Shown here piece by piece: positions 30,493 through 42,747 of a stretch of 64,000 nt of DNA. This stretch comes from Pleurodeles waltl. Taxonomy: Eukaryota; Chordata; Amphibia; Caudata; Salamandridae. Both the position numbers and the translations under genes were made by a program. The stretch is from the NCBI RefSeq assembly GCF_031143425.1, contig NC_090440.1, positions 1,272,287,123-1,272,351,122 of the forward strand, read 5' to 3'. The stretch's first letter is position 1; each line of letters begins with the position of its first letter. The notes under the pieces were generated by a model, which was given only the letters and a program-made list of their open reading frames with translations, searched no databases and was not told the origin of the DNA.

Positions 30493-31944
30493 TAACATTC
30501 AGCCTCTTACGTCGCTACTGCATGCCTTTAAATGTTTGTGTAAAACACATTTGCATTTCCTATATTTTAGATGTAAATAAAGCATCTGATGCACACACAT
30601 GTGTACTTTCAATTTTTCATAGTGTACATGGTCATGGTTAATGAAAAAACAAGTAAACAATGTTATCATGTTTAATATTGATATTGTTTTATTTATTAGC
30701 TTCAAAAACATCAAAGAAACAAACCTCAGGTGTCCAATCTGCTGAAGCAAGAAAATAGGAAGACTTCAGTGGGAGCACATCTTCTTGCCATGGTAAAGAC
30801 CTGGAAGAGTAGCCATGCCCATCAGTTTATCAAGGCATCAACCTTTGTCAACCCATCCCACACTGTAGCAAATATCCAACCAACAACTCAAGTCGAGCCC
30901 CTATTGGACCCTGTTCTAACACCCATCCCGCCCTATGTCCCCACTATAACACCAACATAGCACTGGTTACCCCATCCTGGCACCAGTTTGTACTTTAACA
31001 TTATCATCTGTGGTTCAGCCAGGGCAGATGATGCCTTTAGCCACACAAGGAAAGGTACACGGTCATGGAGAGGCCAATGGGGCTGATTCAGCTGCTGGGA
31101 AGGGGACTAAGAGAGTTCCAACACCACCTCATGCAATGGGATAAAGTCTGATGAGTGTGGCGGGCCTGCATTAGGAACAATTGAACCAGATATTAACCCT
31201 ACTAAGGATCAAAAATAAACTTCTGAGGGTGCAAACCAAAACCAATTGCACCCAAAAAAGCATGAGAGAGCAATATTGGAGTATACCGATGTTACAACCT
31301 AGGATGGTGCAGGATGGTTTTATGAACCTAGTGGCAGCAGTGTCTTTTTTTAGCCAAATCATTTTGTGGGGGTGAAAGGATGGCTATTTTAGCTCCACCA
31401 AATTCTCCAGCAGCTTTTTCCACAGGAAGGGGGAACATTGTTGCCTAGGAAATCACCATCCGCAATATCCCCTGAGGCAACTCCGGCTGAGACAGTATCC
31501 CTAGGAGAGGTTGCTTTTCTGGTTGACTTGAGGAGAGCACTAAAAAAATGTAACAAATGTATATATCTTGTGAGTGTCAATTATTTACCTTTAGCTCCAT
31601 TATGTTTCATTTTATCTCATGGAACCATGGTCATTTGTTTGCTACATGGGTTTCCTAATGATGCAGACACAAACATTCTGTTTCAATGACCATAACACTT
31701 ACAGAATTGTCTGAAATGGTATTATTTTCTGTGATGTGTTTGTTTACAATAAAATCCCCAAAATCTTGGAATTTTTGTTGTTTATGACTATTAATGTTAA
31801 CTCATTTATATCATGCTGAAGATTTTTAGACAAATGCATGCTTGCAATATAGTTTTTACTATTTAAAAGGTTGTTTTAAATACAAAGACACAAATATACT
31901 ACTGTTCTAAAGATAAAAAACACTTACAATATAGTATCTTGCAT
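30490..31944. other. Unrecognised AT-rich region
   Basis: Short open frames (for example 30730-30960, 31181-31375 and 31438-31689) match nothing I recognise, and no terminal repeats are seen. The next recognisable feature is the LINE fragment at 31945. Confidence 0.35.
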
Positions 31945-32775
31945 ATAACAAGGAGTATTTCTGGGAAGGCACTTGGGCCCCAAGGAGTCCCTGTTGGCAC
32001 TCTGGCCTCCGCTTTTATCAAATGCATTTAAAACCACCATAATAGGCTGACTCCACAAGTCTTTGAGAAAAGCCATTTTTGTACCAATGTTTAAGAAGGA
32101 GGATAGAAGCCTGCCTATCTGTTACAACCCAATTTCCTAAATAGATTAAAGTGCTAAAATCATTGGAAGGGGTATTCTGTCATGGCTTGACACATGGGCA
32201 GAAGAACATAAGATTTCTTTGAAGTCCAGTTTGGTTTCCGTCACAGGATTGACACTATCTAAAATGTTTTAATGTGTACATCGTGGCAGGAAAATATGTG
32301 CTAGCAAAGAAGGGTGCACTCCAATTAGCATTCATTGACTTTTTGCGTGCTTTGGATTTTGGACAACTGGGAGTAGAAAAAGACTTGTTATTTTTAGTAA
32401 AATGTTTACTACTGACTCACCAGTCTCAATCTACCATGGGGTTGCAGGAAAGTTAATCTCTTCTGTTAGGGCTTAAAGAGGTGTCTGTCAAGGATGTATT
32501 TTGGCACCCTTCCGCTTTTGTCATTTATAAACTATGTAAATAAATATTTACCTGAAATGGGAATTGAAATGCCAACGTTGGGACATCATTTTATCCTAAT
32601 TTTATTATATGCTTGCGATGCAGTGCTCATCTCAAAACAGCGAATGGCCTCCATGTGTTTTAAATTTCTTTTTGTATATTTTGAAAAGCCTAGACTTAAA
32701 AGTGAATTTCACCAATTCTTTTGCAATAACCTGTAGATCACAAAACATTTTTCACTGGGTTGGAAAGCCCTCGGG
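31945..32775 (+). pseudogene. LINE RT fragment, highly decayed
   Basis: Frame-shifted pieces align by eye with the RT of the LINE at 47012-49349. ALQLAFIDFLRALDFGQLG matches the LAFMDLSCAFETVD motif A region, LLYACDAVLIS (about 32605-32637) matches LLYADETVLIS with the catalytic D replaced by C, and LDLKVNFTNSFAI matches LDLKTNRTKSF. Both ends are missing. It is an older relative of the neighbouring LINE and lies in the same orientation. Confidence 0.65.
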
Positions 32776-33181
32776 TTGGAGGACAGATCTTTCCAGGGAA
32801 ATTTTAACTGTAAGGAGTGCCCTTGGGTTGGTACATCAATCAAGACCTCACAAGGGGATTGCATAATCATAAATTTTAGGAATCCATGGTTAGTTAATAC
32901 TCTGTATCATTATCGTTTAACTCCAACGAAAGCTCTTGGATCTATTAGATTACCACATTTGATAGATTTCATTAGTACTTTTCCGCAGGTCCAGCCACCC
33001 AGTTTAATTGATTCAGTTAAACAGAAACATTGTTACCACTGCATGTCTAGGTCTCCGGATACCCTTTTGCTGCTATTTAATAGTTTTGAGCCTCTGAACC
33101 TTCTGGAGAAATTGGACTGACCATTAGTAACTGGATGCCCTCTAGGAGAAAATCCAAAGACAGACATACCACACTGTCTAA
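32776..33181 (+). other. Possible 5' portion of LINE copy 2, unassigned
   Basis: An open frame (32776-33120) precedes the endonuclease and may be the end of an ORF1 or a linker. It has no motif I recognise. The border between the older RT fragment and the start of LINE copy 2 falls near 32775 but is not sharp. Confidence 0.3.
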
Positions 33182-34076
33182 TTGAAGCCTACTGGAGCAC
33201 TTAATACATCTGATGTGGCAGCCCCAGGGATTATCTCTTGGAATGTGGCAGGATTAAAGTCCAAATTGGAGAATTCAGATTGGTTAAAATTAGTGACCCA
33301 AACCTCCTACATCTGCTGTCAAGAAACATGGTTCATAGACGCCCCATATATTAATGGTTATACTACTTCTAGCGCTCCTGCATTTAAATCTCTTGCGGGT
33401 AAGGCTAAGGGAGGCCTGGTCACCTTTATATTGGTATTGGTAAAGGGGGAGGATGTGCGTGTCATGGATGCAACCCCACACTATTTGGTCCTTTCTCTTA
33501 AATTAAATGAGCCGTATGATGTATTGTTGATCAACCATTATAATAATGTTTTTGATTCGTCAGACACTAGTGTGATTGATAAACTTGAGGATATAGTACA
33601 TAAGGCTTTGAATGTGAACAAGAAATATCATAGAATAATTTGGGTTGGTGATTTTAACGCTCATCTTTGTGAACCAGAGCTTTTAGATTGCTGTGGGCCC
33701 CTTGATGAATATGATTGCCCCATGCAGCATTTTAAACATTCCCCTTATGGAAATGCGCTCAATCATATGATTGGTGCCAATTCTTTGTTCTTCCCAACAC
33801 CAGTGGTTGAGGGGGTTCCTACGTTTAAAAGGGGAAACGCCCATACTACAATTGATTTTATTGTCTACTGTAGAGAATTCACCCCATTTGTTGGGAAGTT
33901 TAGGGTGATGCTAACTTGTATCAGCGATCATAACCCCTTAATCTTAGAAATAAGATTGGGTTTGGACAAGGATTCAAGGGTAGCGGAACAACAGCCTGTT
34001 ATGAAGCTCTTTGCCCTGAAAGGTCTGACCATCAGGTGGGAAAAAATTGATAAGCATAGTTTTTTTTAGAGACTTA
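33182..34076 (+). pseudogene. LINE copy 2 ORF2: AP-endonuclease, 5' half
   Basis: A 295-codon open frame carries a nearly complete exonuclease III-like domain: IISWNVAGLKSKL, CCQETW, WVGDFNAHL (GDFN catalytic motif), TTIDFIVYC and CISDHNPLIL (SDH motif). It ends at a TAG (34067-34069) created by an extra T in a run of eight. Beyond the stop the ancestral frame runs to TTA at 34074-34076, the target duplicate of the Harbinger insertion, and resumes at 47012. Confidence 0.88.
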
Positions 34077-34103
34077 GGCCCTCATTACAACCCTGGCGTT
34101 AAA
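34077..34103 (+). repeat. Left terminal inverted repeat of the Harbinger composite
   Basis: GGCCCTCATTACAACCCTGG, then CG, preceded by the target TTA. The similarity to the right end continues well beyond the terminal repeat into the Myb B promoter region, because both outer ends are the same end of the element. Confidence 0.9.
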
Positions 34104-34671
34104 GGCCTCTGACCGCCGTGCTGACGGCTGTGCTGATGGCCGCAACATACCGTGGCCACGGCGGAAAACCGCTACAGGTATTATGACCCACATCTAGAAA
34201 TCCGCCACAATACAGACACCCGCACAAGTCCGCCACACCAAAGGTCAGTGATAAACTGGCGATAGCAAAACCCACACCTTTACGCCAACAGGAATAAGCC
34301 CACACTATCACGACCCACGAATCAACGTGGCGGTCTTTCAACCGCAGTAATCCATTGGCGGTACACACCACCGCACTCATAATACATACACAATTACAAA
34401 ACACATACACATTGGACAATTCAAAATACACACACCTGACACACATACACACCCCGCACCCACACACTCACAACACTATAAAAAACACACCCACCTCACC
34501 CACAACCCCTTGCAATGACATTTTTGGAAGAAGCAGAGAGAGAGAATAGCAAAGACAACACCAGCATCCAGAGGCACCCATACACCATCCACGCACCTCA
34601 AAGAACACACCCCAACACATCACCCCACACATCACATCAACCATCACCTCACACATCACCCACACCACATC

Positions 34672-35048
34672 ATGGCACCTCACAGACACCCCAGGTTTTC
34701 TGTGGAGGAGCTCAGGGTCATGGTGGAGGAAATCATCCGGGTAGAGCCACAGCTATTTGGATCACAGGTGCAGCAGACATCCACTCTAAGGAAGATGGAG
34801 CTATCGTGGAGAATTGTCAACAGGTCAACGCAGTGGGACAGCATCCAAGAACACGGGATGACATCAGGAAGAGGTGGAATGACCTACGGGAAAGGTACAT
34901 TCCGTTCTATCAAGACACCAGGTAGCCGTACAGAAGACTGGTGGTGGACCCCCACCTCCTCCCCCACAACTAACCACATGAGAGGAGCAAGTCTTGGCGA
35001 TCATCCATCCTGAGGGCCTCGCAGGAATAGCAGGAGGACTGGACTCTG
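34672..35048 (+). pseudogene. Myb/SANT-like protein B, exon 1 (left arm)
   Basis: The ATG at 34672 encodes MAPHRHPRFSVEELRVMVEE, then EPQLFGSQVQQTS and, after a frameshift near 34818, NAVGQHPRTRDDIRKRWNDL. The RT-DDIRKRWNDL segment is the third-helix signature of the Myb/SANT-like domains found with Harbinger transposases. Exon 1 should end after GGLDSG, where the right arm has CTCTG|GTAAGG; here the donor has decayed to GAAAG. The protein differs from Myb A in sequence and exon structure. It probably binds element ends, by analogy with other Harbinger Myb-like proteins. Confidence 0.8.
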
Positions 35049-35397
35049 GAAAGTCAAATCTTTACTGCTTTATCCCCCACCCTACCTGCATGCCATCACA
35101 AACACCTACCCCTACCCTCACACCCATCACCCTAACGCCTCACAGATACCCCACTATCACAACCCACACATTCCAATACAAAGCCCTGCATGTGACAACA
35201 ATGCATGGACACCCATCACAGACCTTCATGGACACCCATCACCAAAGCATGTCCAATAGAGAGACTCAGCCAGGGCACACAATCACCACTCACACAAGGG
35301 CCAAGTCGATAATGCTAGCACAGGAGTAGAGGGAAACTCACCCATTCCACAAGATTGCACACACTGATACAATAACTATGCATTTACACCCCAACAG

Positions 35398-36217
35398 GAC
35401 CCCTACCCAATGTCACCGGACAGGAGGTGCCAGCCATATCCAGTCCCCCCACAGAAGAGGCCCACAGTGACAACAGCAGTTCTGCACGCCTGGATCAAGA
35501 TGACCAGCCTGGCCCATCAGGGACATCTGGACAGTCGATTCCCCTGACACAGTCACAAACCACCACTGAACCTCCCCCCTCAGGAAACACCACCACAGCA
35601 CCCACCCAGCGGACCCATGCCACTGTCCCCAGGACACATCAATCAGTAGTGTGTCCACCTCTACAGGGACCCCAGGCAACCCCACTAACCCAGGACAATC
35701 TGGTACCATGGGTCAGTGGGCACACAGTTCAGGGGACAGAGGCACAGGACAACAGGGAAGCTGGGAGGACTGCTGTGCGACAGGGGGAGGACAGGCCCAG
35801 GGAACCCACACTTCATGAGGCACTCTTCAACATCATGGGAGCATACCACCATTCCCAGGAGACCATGGGCACAGTACTGACCAAGTTACAGGAGACCCAG
35901 TGGCTGCTGGAGGAACAGTACCTGGGGATCAGGGAGGACTTGAAGTCCATTAACACCACCCTGGTCACCATATCAGGGTGCTAGCCGACATGGCCAACAC
36001 CATGAGGGAGACAGTGGCAAATCACCAGGCCACTGACACCAACCAGAGAGATGAACAGCCCTCCATGTCCGCTGGAGCTAGTGGACAGGAGGTCCCGACA
36101 AAGGGCCAACAGGCCACCAGCACCCTACCCCCTGCAGAAGGAGAAGAACCCCGCAAACGGTCCCTGCGATCCAGGCACAAGACCGAGAACATTGCCAAGT
36201 TCCCCACCAGGAAATAA
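35398..36217 (+). pseudogene. Myb/SANT-like protein B, exon 2 (left arm)
   Basis: It starts after the acceptor CCCCAACAG. A long Ser/Thr/Pro/Gln-rich region is followed by a helical segment (LHEALFNIMGAYHHSQETMG, LQETQWLLEEQYLGIREDLK) and a basic end (RKRSLRSRHKTENIAKFPTRK-like) that could act in nuclear import or DNA binding. A missing G near 35978 shifts the frame. It stops at TAA 36215-36217. The helical segment could mediate oligomerisation (inference). Confidence 0.7.
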
Positions 36218-36695
36218 GACTCTCCTGATTGTCACCCTTCTGTCCCACTATGTCACCCTGACCACCTTGAACTGCCATGGTTCCACTTCCTATGACCCCT
36301 TGGACAATGCACCTGTGATACCAAGAGACTGGACTCTACCATGTATATTCCTCCACCATCACCCCAGCCCAGTGCACATCCCACTCCACTTATTAGCACT
36401 TAAATAAAAACCCTTGAATCACAAAACAATCTGGAGTCAGTCTGTACTTTCACAAATGTATTATTACAACCTCTTTGACAAATATCAATGTTATTGTTCA
36501 TTTGCACATACCAAACTATGACAGTTGTTGGGCAGCAGTGAACATAGCAGAAGGCAGAATGTGGTACCCAGATCTGTGAAAAGGAAAGCCAAAGTGAACT
36601 GTCAGTGTCCATACACAGAGGTAAAAAGGCAGACTTATACAATGTCCTACATTAGTCTGATATAAGAGGAGCAGTGCCAGTCTCTTACCTGTGTC

Positions 36696-37078
36696 TCACT
36701 GGAAATACTGTATGATGATGTTGTTTCGGTTGTCAATATCTTCTTCTTCTGCCTCCTCTTCTTCACTGTCCACAGGCTCCACAGCTGCCACAAGACCAAC
36801 ATCAGGCCCATGCTCCTGCAGAAAAGGCACCTGGCGTCGCAAAACAAGGTTGTGCAACGTACAGCATGCCACGATTATCTGGCACACCTTCTTCGGTGAG
36901 TAGTATAGGGGGCCACCTGTTAAATAGAGTCACAGGAATCTGGCCTTCAGGAGGCCGAAAGTCTGCTCTATAATACACCTAGTTTGCCCATGTGCCTCAT
37001 TGTAGCGTTCCTCTGCCCTTGCCCTGGGATTCCTCACTGGGGTCAGTAGCCATAACAGGTTTGGGTAACCAGAGTCAC
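36696..37078 (-). pseudogene. Harbinger transposase exon 3 (left arm)
   Basis: Minus strand, starting after ACATTTGCAG at 37079. It contains the region around the third catalytic residue ([14 protein letters not shown] in the other copies; partly degraded here), then the zone ending CQIIVACCTLHNLVLRR, and a strongly acidic tail (VDSEEEEAEEEDIDNRN) ending IQYFQ at stop 36696-36698. It converges with Myb B, whose stop is only about 480 bp away. Confidence 0.75.
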
Positions 37079-37177
37079 CTGCAAATGTACAGGGATAGCT
37101 GTTAGATATACACTAACCCTTAGGGACTATCCCATACCCAGACACCTATTCATACTGTGTGGGGACCTTGGCCCCAC

Positions 37178-37630
37178 CTATTAGCCACACACAGTGCCTC
37201 TGGAGTTGGCCCAGAGCATAAGGGATGCTGCTATTCCTCAAAATGTAAGCGTCATGCACAGAGCCAGGATACTTTGCATTCACATGAGAGATGTACTGGT
37301 CTGCCATACACACCATACATACCATCTGCACATTCATTGAATGGCAGCTTTTATGATTTCTGTACACCTGTTCATTCCTGCGGGAGGGACAAATGCCACA
37401 TGTGTACCATCAATGGCACCAAAGATGTTGGGGATATGTCCCAGGGCATAGAAGTCACCTTTCACTGTGGGCAAATCCTCCACCTTGGGGAAAACGATGT
37501 AGCAGTGCATGTGTTGCAGCAGGGCAGACACTCTGTCAACACGTTAGAGAACATTGGCTGTGACATTCCTGATGCCATGGCCACTGTTTTTTTAAAGGAA
37601 CCACTGGCCAGGAAATGGAGCACTGACAGC
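37178..37630 (-). pseudogene. Harbinger transposase exon 2, catalytic part (left arm, truncated)
   Basis: EDLPTVKGDFYALGHIPN is followed by FGAIDGTHVAF, the first catalytic aspartate, and by YPGSVHDAYILRNS, the second. The N-terminal half is lost: at about 37630 the sequence changes abruptly to intron 2 of Myb A. Relative to the right arm about 1.25 kb is deleted, with a CTGAC microhomology at the junction. Frameshifts are also present. Confidence 0.8.
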
Positions 37631-37997
37631 TGACTCTGCGCGCTTTACGAGGTGTCTGGGTGGGGGATGTGGGCTGTGGGTTCACCTAGGCCAGGGCGAA
37701 CTTGGTAGGGTAGGTCCCTTGTTAGGCAGGCTCTGTGCCACTCCAACCCCATTAGTGGTAGTGGCCATATACAACTAGTCAGGCTCCTGTGGGTTCCAGG
37801 TGTGCAGAAAATGGGGTAAGGCATAGTCCCCCATGGAGAGGTGATTTTTCTAAGTACTGTTAATTCATGGGCTAGTGCATAGGGCTGCTCCCTGTGTGTT
37901 GTGTCCACCAACGGTAGTGGTGTTGCTGGGATTAACCGTGTGTCTCCTCTGTCTTTCCCCCCTTTTTGTTTTGTCACCCTGTCCTTTTGTGCATTAG

Positions 37998-39189
37998 CAT
38001 TATCTGGCGGAGGAGCAGTGGCACCAGAGCAGGAGGGAGCTGCAACCCACATGGCCCAGGAGGGTGAATGTATGGAGTCTGAAGCCACCAGTGGGACGGA
38101 GGGCGAGGGGAGCTCCACGACGGGGACAGGAGGGGACACCAGTGACAGGGACTCCTCCTCTAATGGGAGCTCCCTTGTGGTGGCGGGCACATCTGTGCCC
38201 AACGAAACAACAGGTACAGCCGCCACACCCCCTACCAGCAGCCCCTCAGTGTGTTTCCCGTGACAACTCACCCAGGAGGGTGGGCATCTCCTTCGCCCCA
38301 GGCATCTCAGGCCCTGCCCCAGTCAGCCCTGCTGCCCTCACTGAAGAGGCTATTGACCTCCTGAGATCCCTCACTGTTGGACAGTCAACCATTTTGAATG
38401 CCATCCAGGGTGTTGAGAGGCATTTGCAGCAAACAAATGCATACCTGGAGTGCATTCATTCTGGCGTGCCGGTCCAACAGAGAGCATTTCAGGCTCTGGC
38501 CTCAGCACTGATGGCAGCCATTGTCCCTGTGTCCAGCCTCCCCCTCCAACCTCCACTACCCAGACCCAATCCCCTCTACCTCAGCCTATCCCTAGCATAC
38601 CATCAGACCAGCATGCACACACATCAACACATAAAAGTGGCTCAGGCAAACATAAGCACCACACATCCCACAGGCACTCACACAAGCACCATACCCATGC
38701 AGACACACCAACATCCACTGCCTCCACTGTGTCCCCCTCCTCCACGTCCTCCACCTCCCTCCCAGTCTTGTCTCCACTCACACCTGCATGCACTACATCC
38801 TCAGCCACTACCTCCATCACTAGCACGCCCATCACCACACATCGCTCATGTGCAATAACCACCCCCACTACCATGCACACGTCCCCTGTGTCCTCTCCCA
38901 GTGTGTCTGTGAGCCCTCCTCCCAAAGTACACAAATGGCGGCACACACCCACTCAACAGCCATCCACCTCATAACAGCCTCCAACCCATGCACCCTTACC
39001 CAAACTCAGCAGACATACACCTCCTACAACCACTACCTGTTCCTCCACTCCCAAACCCCCTCCACGTTCCCGTCCCAGTGTGTCTAAGAAACTTTTCCTG
39101 GCTAGCATTGACCCCTTCCCTACACCTTCCCCCCGTTCTTCCCCTAGGGCCAGGTTGTCTCAAGCCCTGACCAGCACCTCATCCACCAA
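37998..39189 (+). pseudogene. Myb/SANT-like protein A, C-terminal exon(s) (left arm)
   Basis: After GTGCATTAG it reads LSGGGAVAPEQEGAATHMAQ, a Ser/Thr/acidic section, and then FAPGISGPAPVSPAALTEEA and QGVERHLQQTNAYLECIHSG, a predicted helix. A His/Pro/Thr-rich low-complexity section follows, to KKLFLASIDPFPTPSPRSSP. Exons 1-2 are missing through the internal deletion, so 37634-37997 is intron sequence. The segment matches the complement of 40700-41893 and forms one arm of the large inverted repeat. It ends at the composite junction near 39190. Confidence 0.65.
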
Positions 39190-39352
39190 ATCCTCGTTCA
39201 GTGTGGTCCCTGGAAGTACCGCCCAGCGTATAACAACAGGCCTATCCATCACCTGTTCCGGGGCGGAATCAACACTATCAAAAGCACGGAGGAAACAGTA
39301 CACAGAAGGGAAACCACTCACCTCTCGACACCCAACAAGGAAACAGGACGCC

Positions 39353-39435
39353 ATGGAGCCCGAACTACAGGTCCTGCCCATGCTGGTCTTCCTCCTGCTC
39401 TATCAGGAGCAGGACAGATGCCATTGACGACCACG
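39353..39435 (+). pseudogene. Harbinger transposase exon 1 (copy H2)
   Basis: The ATG at 39353 encodes MEPELQVLPMLVFLLLYQEQ. The exon is 83 nt and ends at ACG|GTGAGTACGG. It has the same length, start peptide and donor type as 18893-18975. It leaves two nucleotides of a codon, and exon 2 at 43302 supplies the third in the right frame; the intron is 3866 nt. Codon 25 is TGA, probably from CGA. Exon 2 is on the same strand beyond the antisense Myb A gene. Confidence 0.75.
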
Positions 39436-39889
39436 GTGAGTACGGCACCTACAACACAGGGGAGGGTGGGGGGAAAAGAGAATGACATACACACGCAACA
39501 GGCAATACCCCCACCCCACTCTCACCCACAACACCATACACACAAATACATGCAGCAACATTACATACACACAACTCCTTCCCCTGGAAGAACGCAAGGA
39601 CAAAATTAAATGATTGTAACAATTGTAATCATGAACAATCTGATAGTGAAAGTTCAAAATTCAGTATATACAAATATTTACACTAACAACACAAGTCTGG
39701 ATAGTGTACCAACAATGGTCCGTGGACCAGTGGTCCCAAAATGCATGGGCGAAGCCCACACAAGATACCGGACTCGAAATGGAGAGAACACTGCAGGGGA
39801 ATCAAATCAAAAATAAACAGGCACCTCAGGGGGAAGGGAAGGGGGGGTTACCTCAGCAGGATGAACGCACAACGCCACTGCTGCACAAG

Positions 39890-40215
39890 GGGGCTCCATG
39901 CCCATTGCTGTATCCTGGGGAGTGCAAAGCTACAGTCTCTCAAGTCTTTCCAGTGGGTGGTTTGCCCACTGCTTTATCCTGGGGTGTGCAAAGTCACAGT
40001 CTCTCAAGTCTTTCCAGTGGGTGGTTTGCCCACTGATGTATCCTGGGGAGTGCAAAGCCACAGTCTCTCAAGTCTTTCCAGTGGGTGGTTTGCGCACTGC
40101 TGTATCCTGGGGAGTGCAAAGCCACAGTCTCTTAAGTCTTTCCAGTGGGTGGTTTGTCCACTGCTTTATCCTGGGGAGTGCAAAGGCACAGTCTCTCAAG
40201 TGGATAACAGTCTCC
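39890..40215. repeat. 64-bp minisatellite, five units
   Basis: GTGCAAAG recurs at 39922, 39986, 40050, 40114 and 40178, exactly 64 bp apart. Units contain CAGTCTCTCAAGTCTTTCCA and GTGGTTTGCCCACTG. It is the complement of the 3' coding repeat of Myb A (compare 18200-18500), with a different unit length and copy number. Confidence 0.92.
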
Positions 40216-40690
40216 ACTGGTTCTGGAGGGGGCCTTGTGCCCAGAGTGCTTCATCCTGCCAAGGACTGAGGTAGTGGATGTGATTCTCCACTGCTTCTGG
40301 AGGGGCCTTGTGCCCAGAGTGCTTCATCCTGCCAAGGACTGAGTCAGTGGATGTGATTCTCCACTGCTTCTGGAGGGGCCTTGTGCCCAGAGTGCTTCAT
40401 CCTGCCAAGGACTGAGGTAGTGGATGTGAATTTCCACTGGTTCTGGAGGGGAATTGTGCCCAGAGTGCTTCATCCTGCCAAGGACTGAGGTAGTGGATGT
40501 GATTCTCCACTGGTTCTGGAGGGGGCATTGTGCCCAGATTGCTTCATTCTGCCAAGGACCGAGGTAGTGGATGTGATTCTCCACTGATTCTGGAGGGGGC
40601 ATTGTGCCCAGAGTGTTCATCCTGCCAAGGACTGAGGTAGTGGATGCCTTTCTCCACTTGTTCTGGAGGGGGTCTTGTGCCCAGAGATTT
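40215..40690. repeat. 73-bp minisatellite, about six and a half units
   Basis: CTGCCAAGGACTGA recurs at 40256, 40329, 40402, 40475, 40549 and 40622, i.e. 73 or 74 bp apart. Units contain GTGGATGTGATTCTCCACTG and CCTTGTGCCCAGAGTGCTTC. On the minus strand it stays open as part of the Myb A tail (40324-41355). It sits at the centre of the inverted composite. Confidence 0.92.
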
Positions 40691-41893
40691 GGTGGCTGAG
40701 GTGCTGGGCTGGGACCTGGAAAGCCTGGCCCTAGGGGGAAGATGGGGGGAGGTGAAGGGAAGAGGTAAAAGTTTGCCAGGAAAAGTTTTTGGGACACACT
40801 GGGACGGGAAGATGGAGGGAGTTTGGGAGTGGAGGAAGAGGTAATGGTTGTAGGAGGTGTACGTTTGCTGAATTTGGGTGAAGGTGCATGGGCCGGAGGC
40901 TGCTGTGAGGTGGATGGCTGTTGGGTAGGTGTGTGCCTGCCTCTGTGTACTTTGGGAGGAGGGCTCACAGACACACTGGGAGAGGGCACTGGGGATGTGT
41001 GCATGGTAGTGGGGGTGGTGATTGCACGTGAGTGGTGTGTGGTGATGGGTGTGCTGGTGATGGAGGTAGTGGCTGAGGATGTAGTGCATGCAGGTGTGAG
41101 TGGAGATGAGACAGGGAGGGAGAAGGAGGAAGTGGAGGAGGGGGACACAGTGGAGGCAGTGGATGTTGATGTGTCTTCATGGGAATGGTGCTTGTGTGAG
41201 TGCTTGTGGGATGTGTGGTGCTTATGTTTGCCATGTCCACTCTTGTGTGTTGATGAGTGTGCATGCTGGTCTGATGGTGTGCTTGAGATAGGCTGAGGTA
41301 CAGGGGATTGGGTCTGGATGGAGGAAGTTGGGGGGGAGGCTGGACAACGGGTCAATGGCTGCCATCAGTGCTGAGGCCAGAGCCTGAAATGCTCTCTGTT
41401 GAGCCGTCTGCCTAGAATGAATGCCCTCCAGGTATGCATTTGTTTGTTGCAAATGCCTCTCAACACCCTGGATGGCATTCAAAATGGTAGATTACCCAAC
41501 AGTGAGGGATCTCAGGAGGTCAATAGCCTCCTCACTGAGGGCAGCAGGGCTGACAGGGGCCGGGCCTGAGGTGCCTGGGGCGAAGTAGATGCCCACCCTC
41601 CTGGGTGAGCGGGCACGGGACACACGCTGAGGGGCTGCTGGGAGGGCGGTGCTGGCAGGGGGGGTGGGCGGCTGTACCTGTTGATGCAGTGGGCACAGAG
41701 GTGCCTGCCACCACAAGGGAGCTCCCATCAGAGGAGGAGTCCCTGTCACTGGTGTATGCTCCTGTCCCCGTCATGGAGCTCCCCTCGCCCTCCGTCCCAC
41801 TGGTGGCTTCAGACTCCGTTGCTTCACCCTCCAGGGTCAAGTGGGTTGCAGCTCCCTCCTGCTCCGGTGCCACTGCTCCTCTGACAGATGATG
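40690..41893 (-). pseudogene. Myb/SANT-like protein A, C-terminal exon(s) (copy H2)
   Basis: The minus-strand counterpart of 37998-39189: it starts at 41893 after GTGCAATAG with an SEATSGTEGEGSS-like section, then APVSPAALSEEAIDLLRSLT, and QGVERHLQQTNAYLEGIHS. A Pro/Thr/His-rich region follows, and the frame continues into the 73-bp minisatellite. Frameshifts are present. Confidence 0.65.
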
Positions 41894-42277
41894 CTATTGC
41901 ACACAAGAACAGGGAGACAAAACAAAAAGGGGGGGGGGAGACAGAAGAAAAACATGTTCAGTGCATGCACCACCACTACAGTTGGCAGACACAACACACA
42001 GGGAGCAGCCCTCTGCACTAAGCCATGCACTAACAGTTCCTAGCAAATTCACATGCCCATGGGGGACGAGGCCTAAGCCCAATTGCTGCACACCTGGAAG
42101 TCACAGGAGCCTGACTAGGTGTAGATGGCTATTACCACTAGTGGGATTGGGGTGCCACAGAGCCTGCCTAACAAGGGACCTTGCCTACCAAGTTCGCCCT
42201 GGCCTAGGGGAACCCACATCCCCCACACTGACACCCTGTAATGCACGCAGAGTCAGTTGAATGAGAGTGTACTCAAC

Positions 42278-42542
42278 CCCTTGTGGCTGCTGTGATGCTC
42301 TCAAGCGCCCATCTGACTCCAAATAGGCCACTGCCAGGATCCGGTACATCAGAGGGGTCATGGTGCGATGGGCACCCCTTCCACGTTGGGAGGCCATCCC
42401 CACCTGGGCCTCTGCAGTCTTCCTGCTCCATTAGCGCAGGTCCTTCCATCTTTAATGGCAGTGGGTGCTCATTCTATGGTAGACCCCCAAGGTCCGGACT
42501 TCCTTGGTGATGGCAAGCCAAATACCCTTCTTCTGGTGTTCG
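42278..42542 (-). pseudogene. Myb/SANT-like protein A, exon 2 (copy H2)
   Basis: It starts after CTACGTCAG with HQKKGIWLAITKEVRTLGVY and contains the MASQRGRGAHRTMTPLM stretch before an altered donor (GGGGTTGAGTA). The size is 265 nt against 271 nt in copy H1. It holds helices 2-3 of the Myb-like domain, with a frameshift in the middle. Confidence 0.75.
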
Positions 42543-42747
42543 CTGACGTAGAGGAAAGGTACAGGAGGAAAGGAAATTACTCACCCGTCCGGACCGTCAT
42601 ACTCATTGCCCACAAGTTCCCACCCTTGTCCTGACGAACATACACTCACCATCCTCACATGCAGGCCTCAGCCCCCCCCACATGTATCTTCCATCCACAC
42701 CACTCAAAACAGGCATTGCCCACGCAGCATGCTCACAGTGTACTCAC

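Noticed and set aside
34674..34925. Apparent separate genes in the two overlapping frames at Myb B exon 1
   Set aside because: They are two halves of one domain separated by a frameshift, as shown by the right-arm copy.
39741..40274. Repetitive plus-strand frames over the minisatellites
   Set aside because: Low-complexity translation of the 64-bp repeat, whose coding sense in the element is the minus strand.
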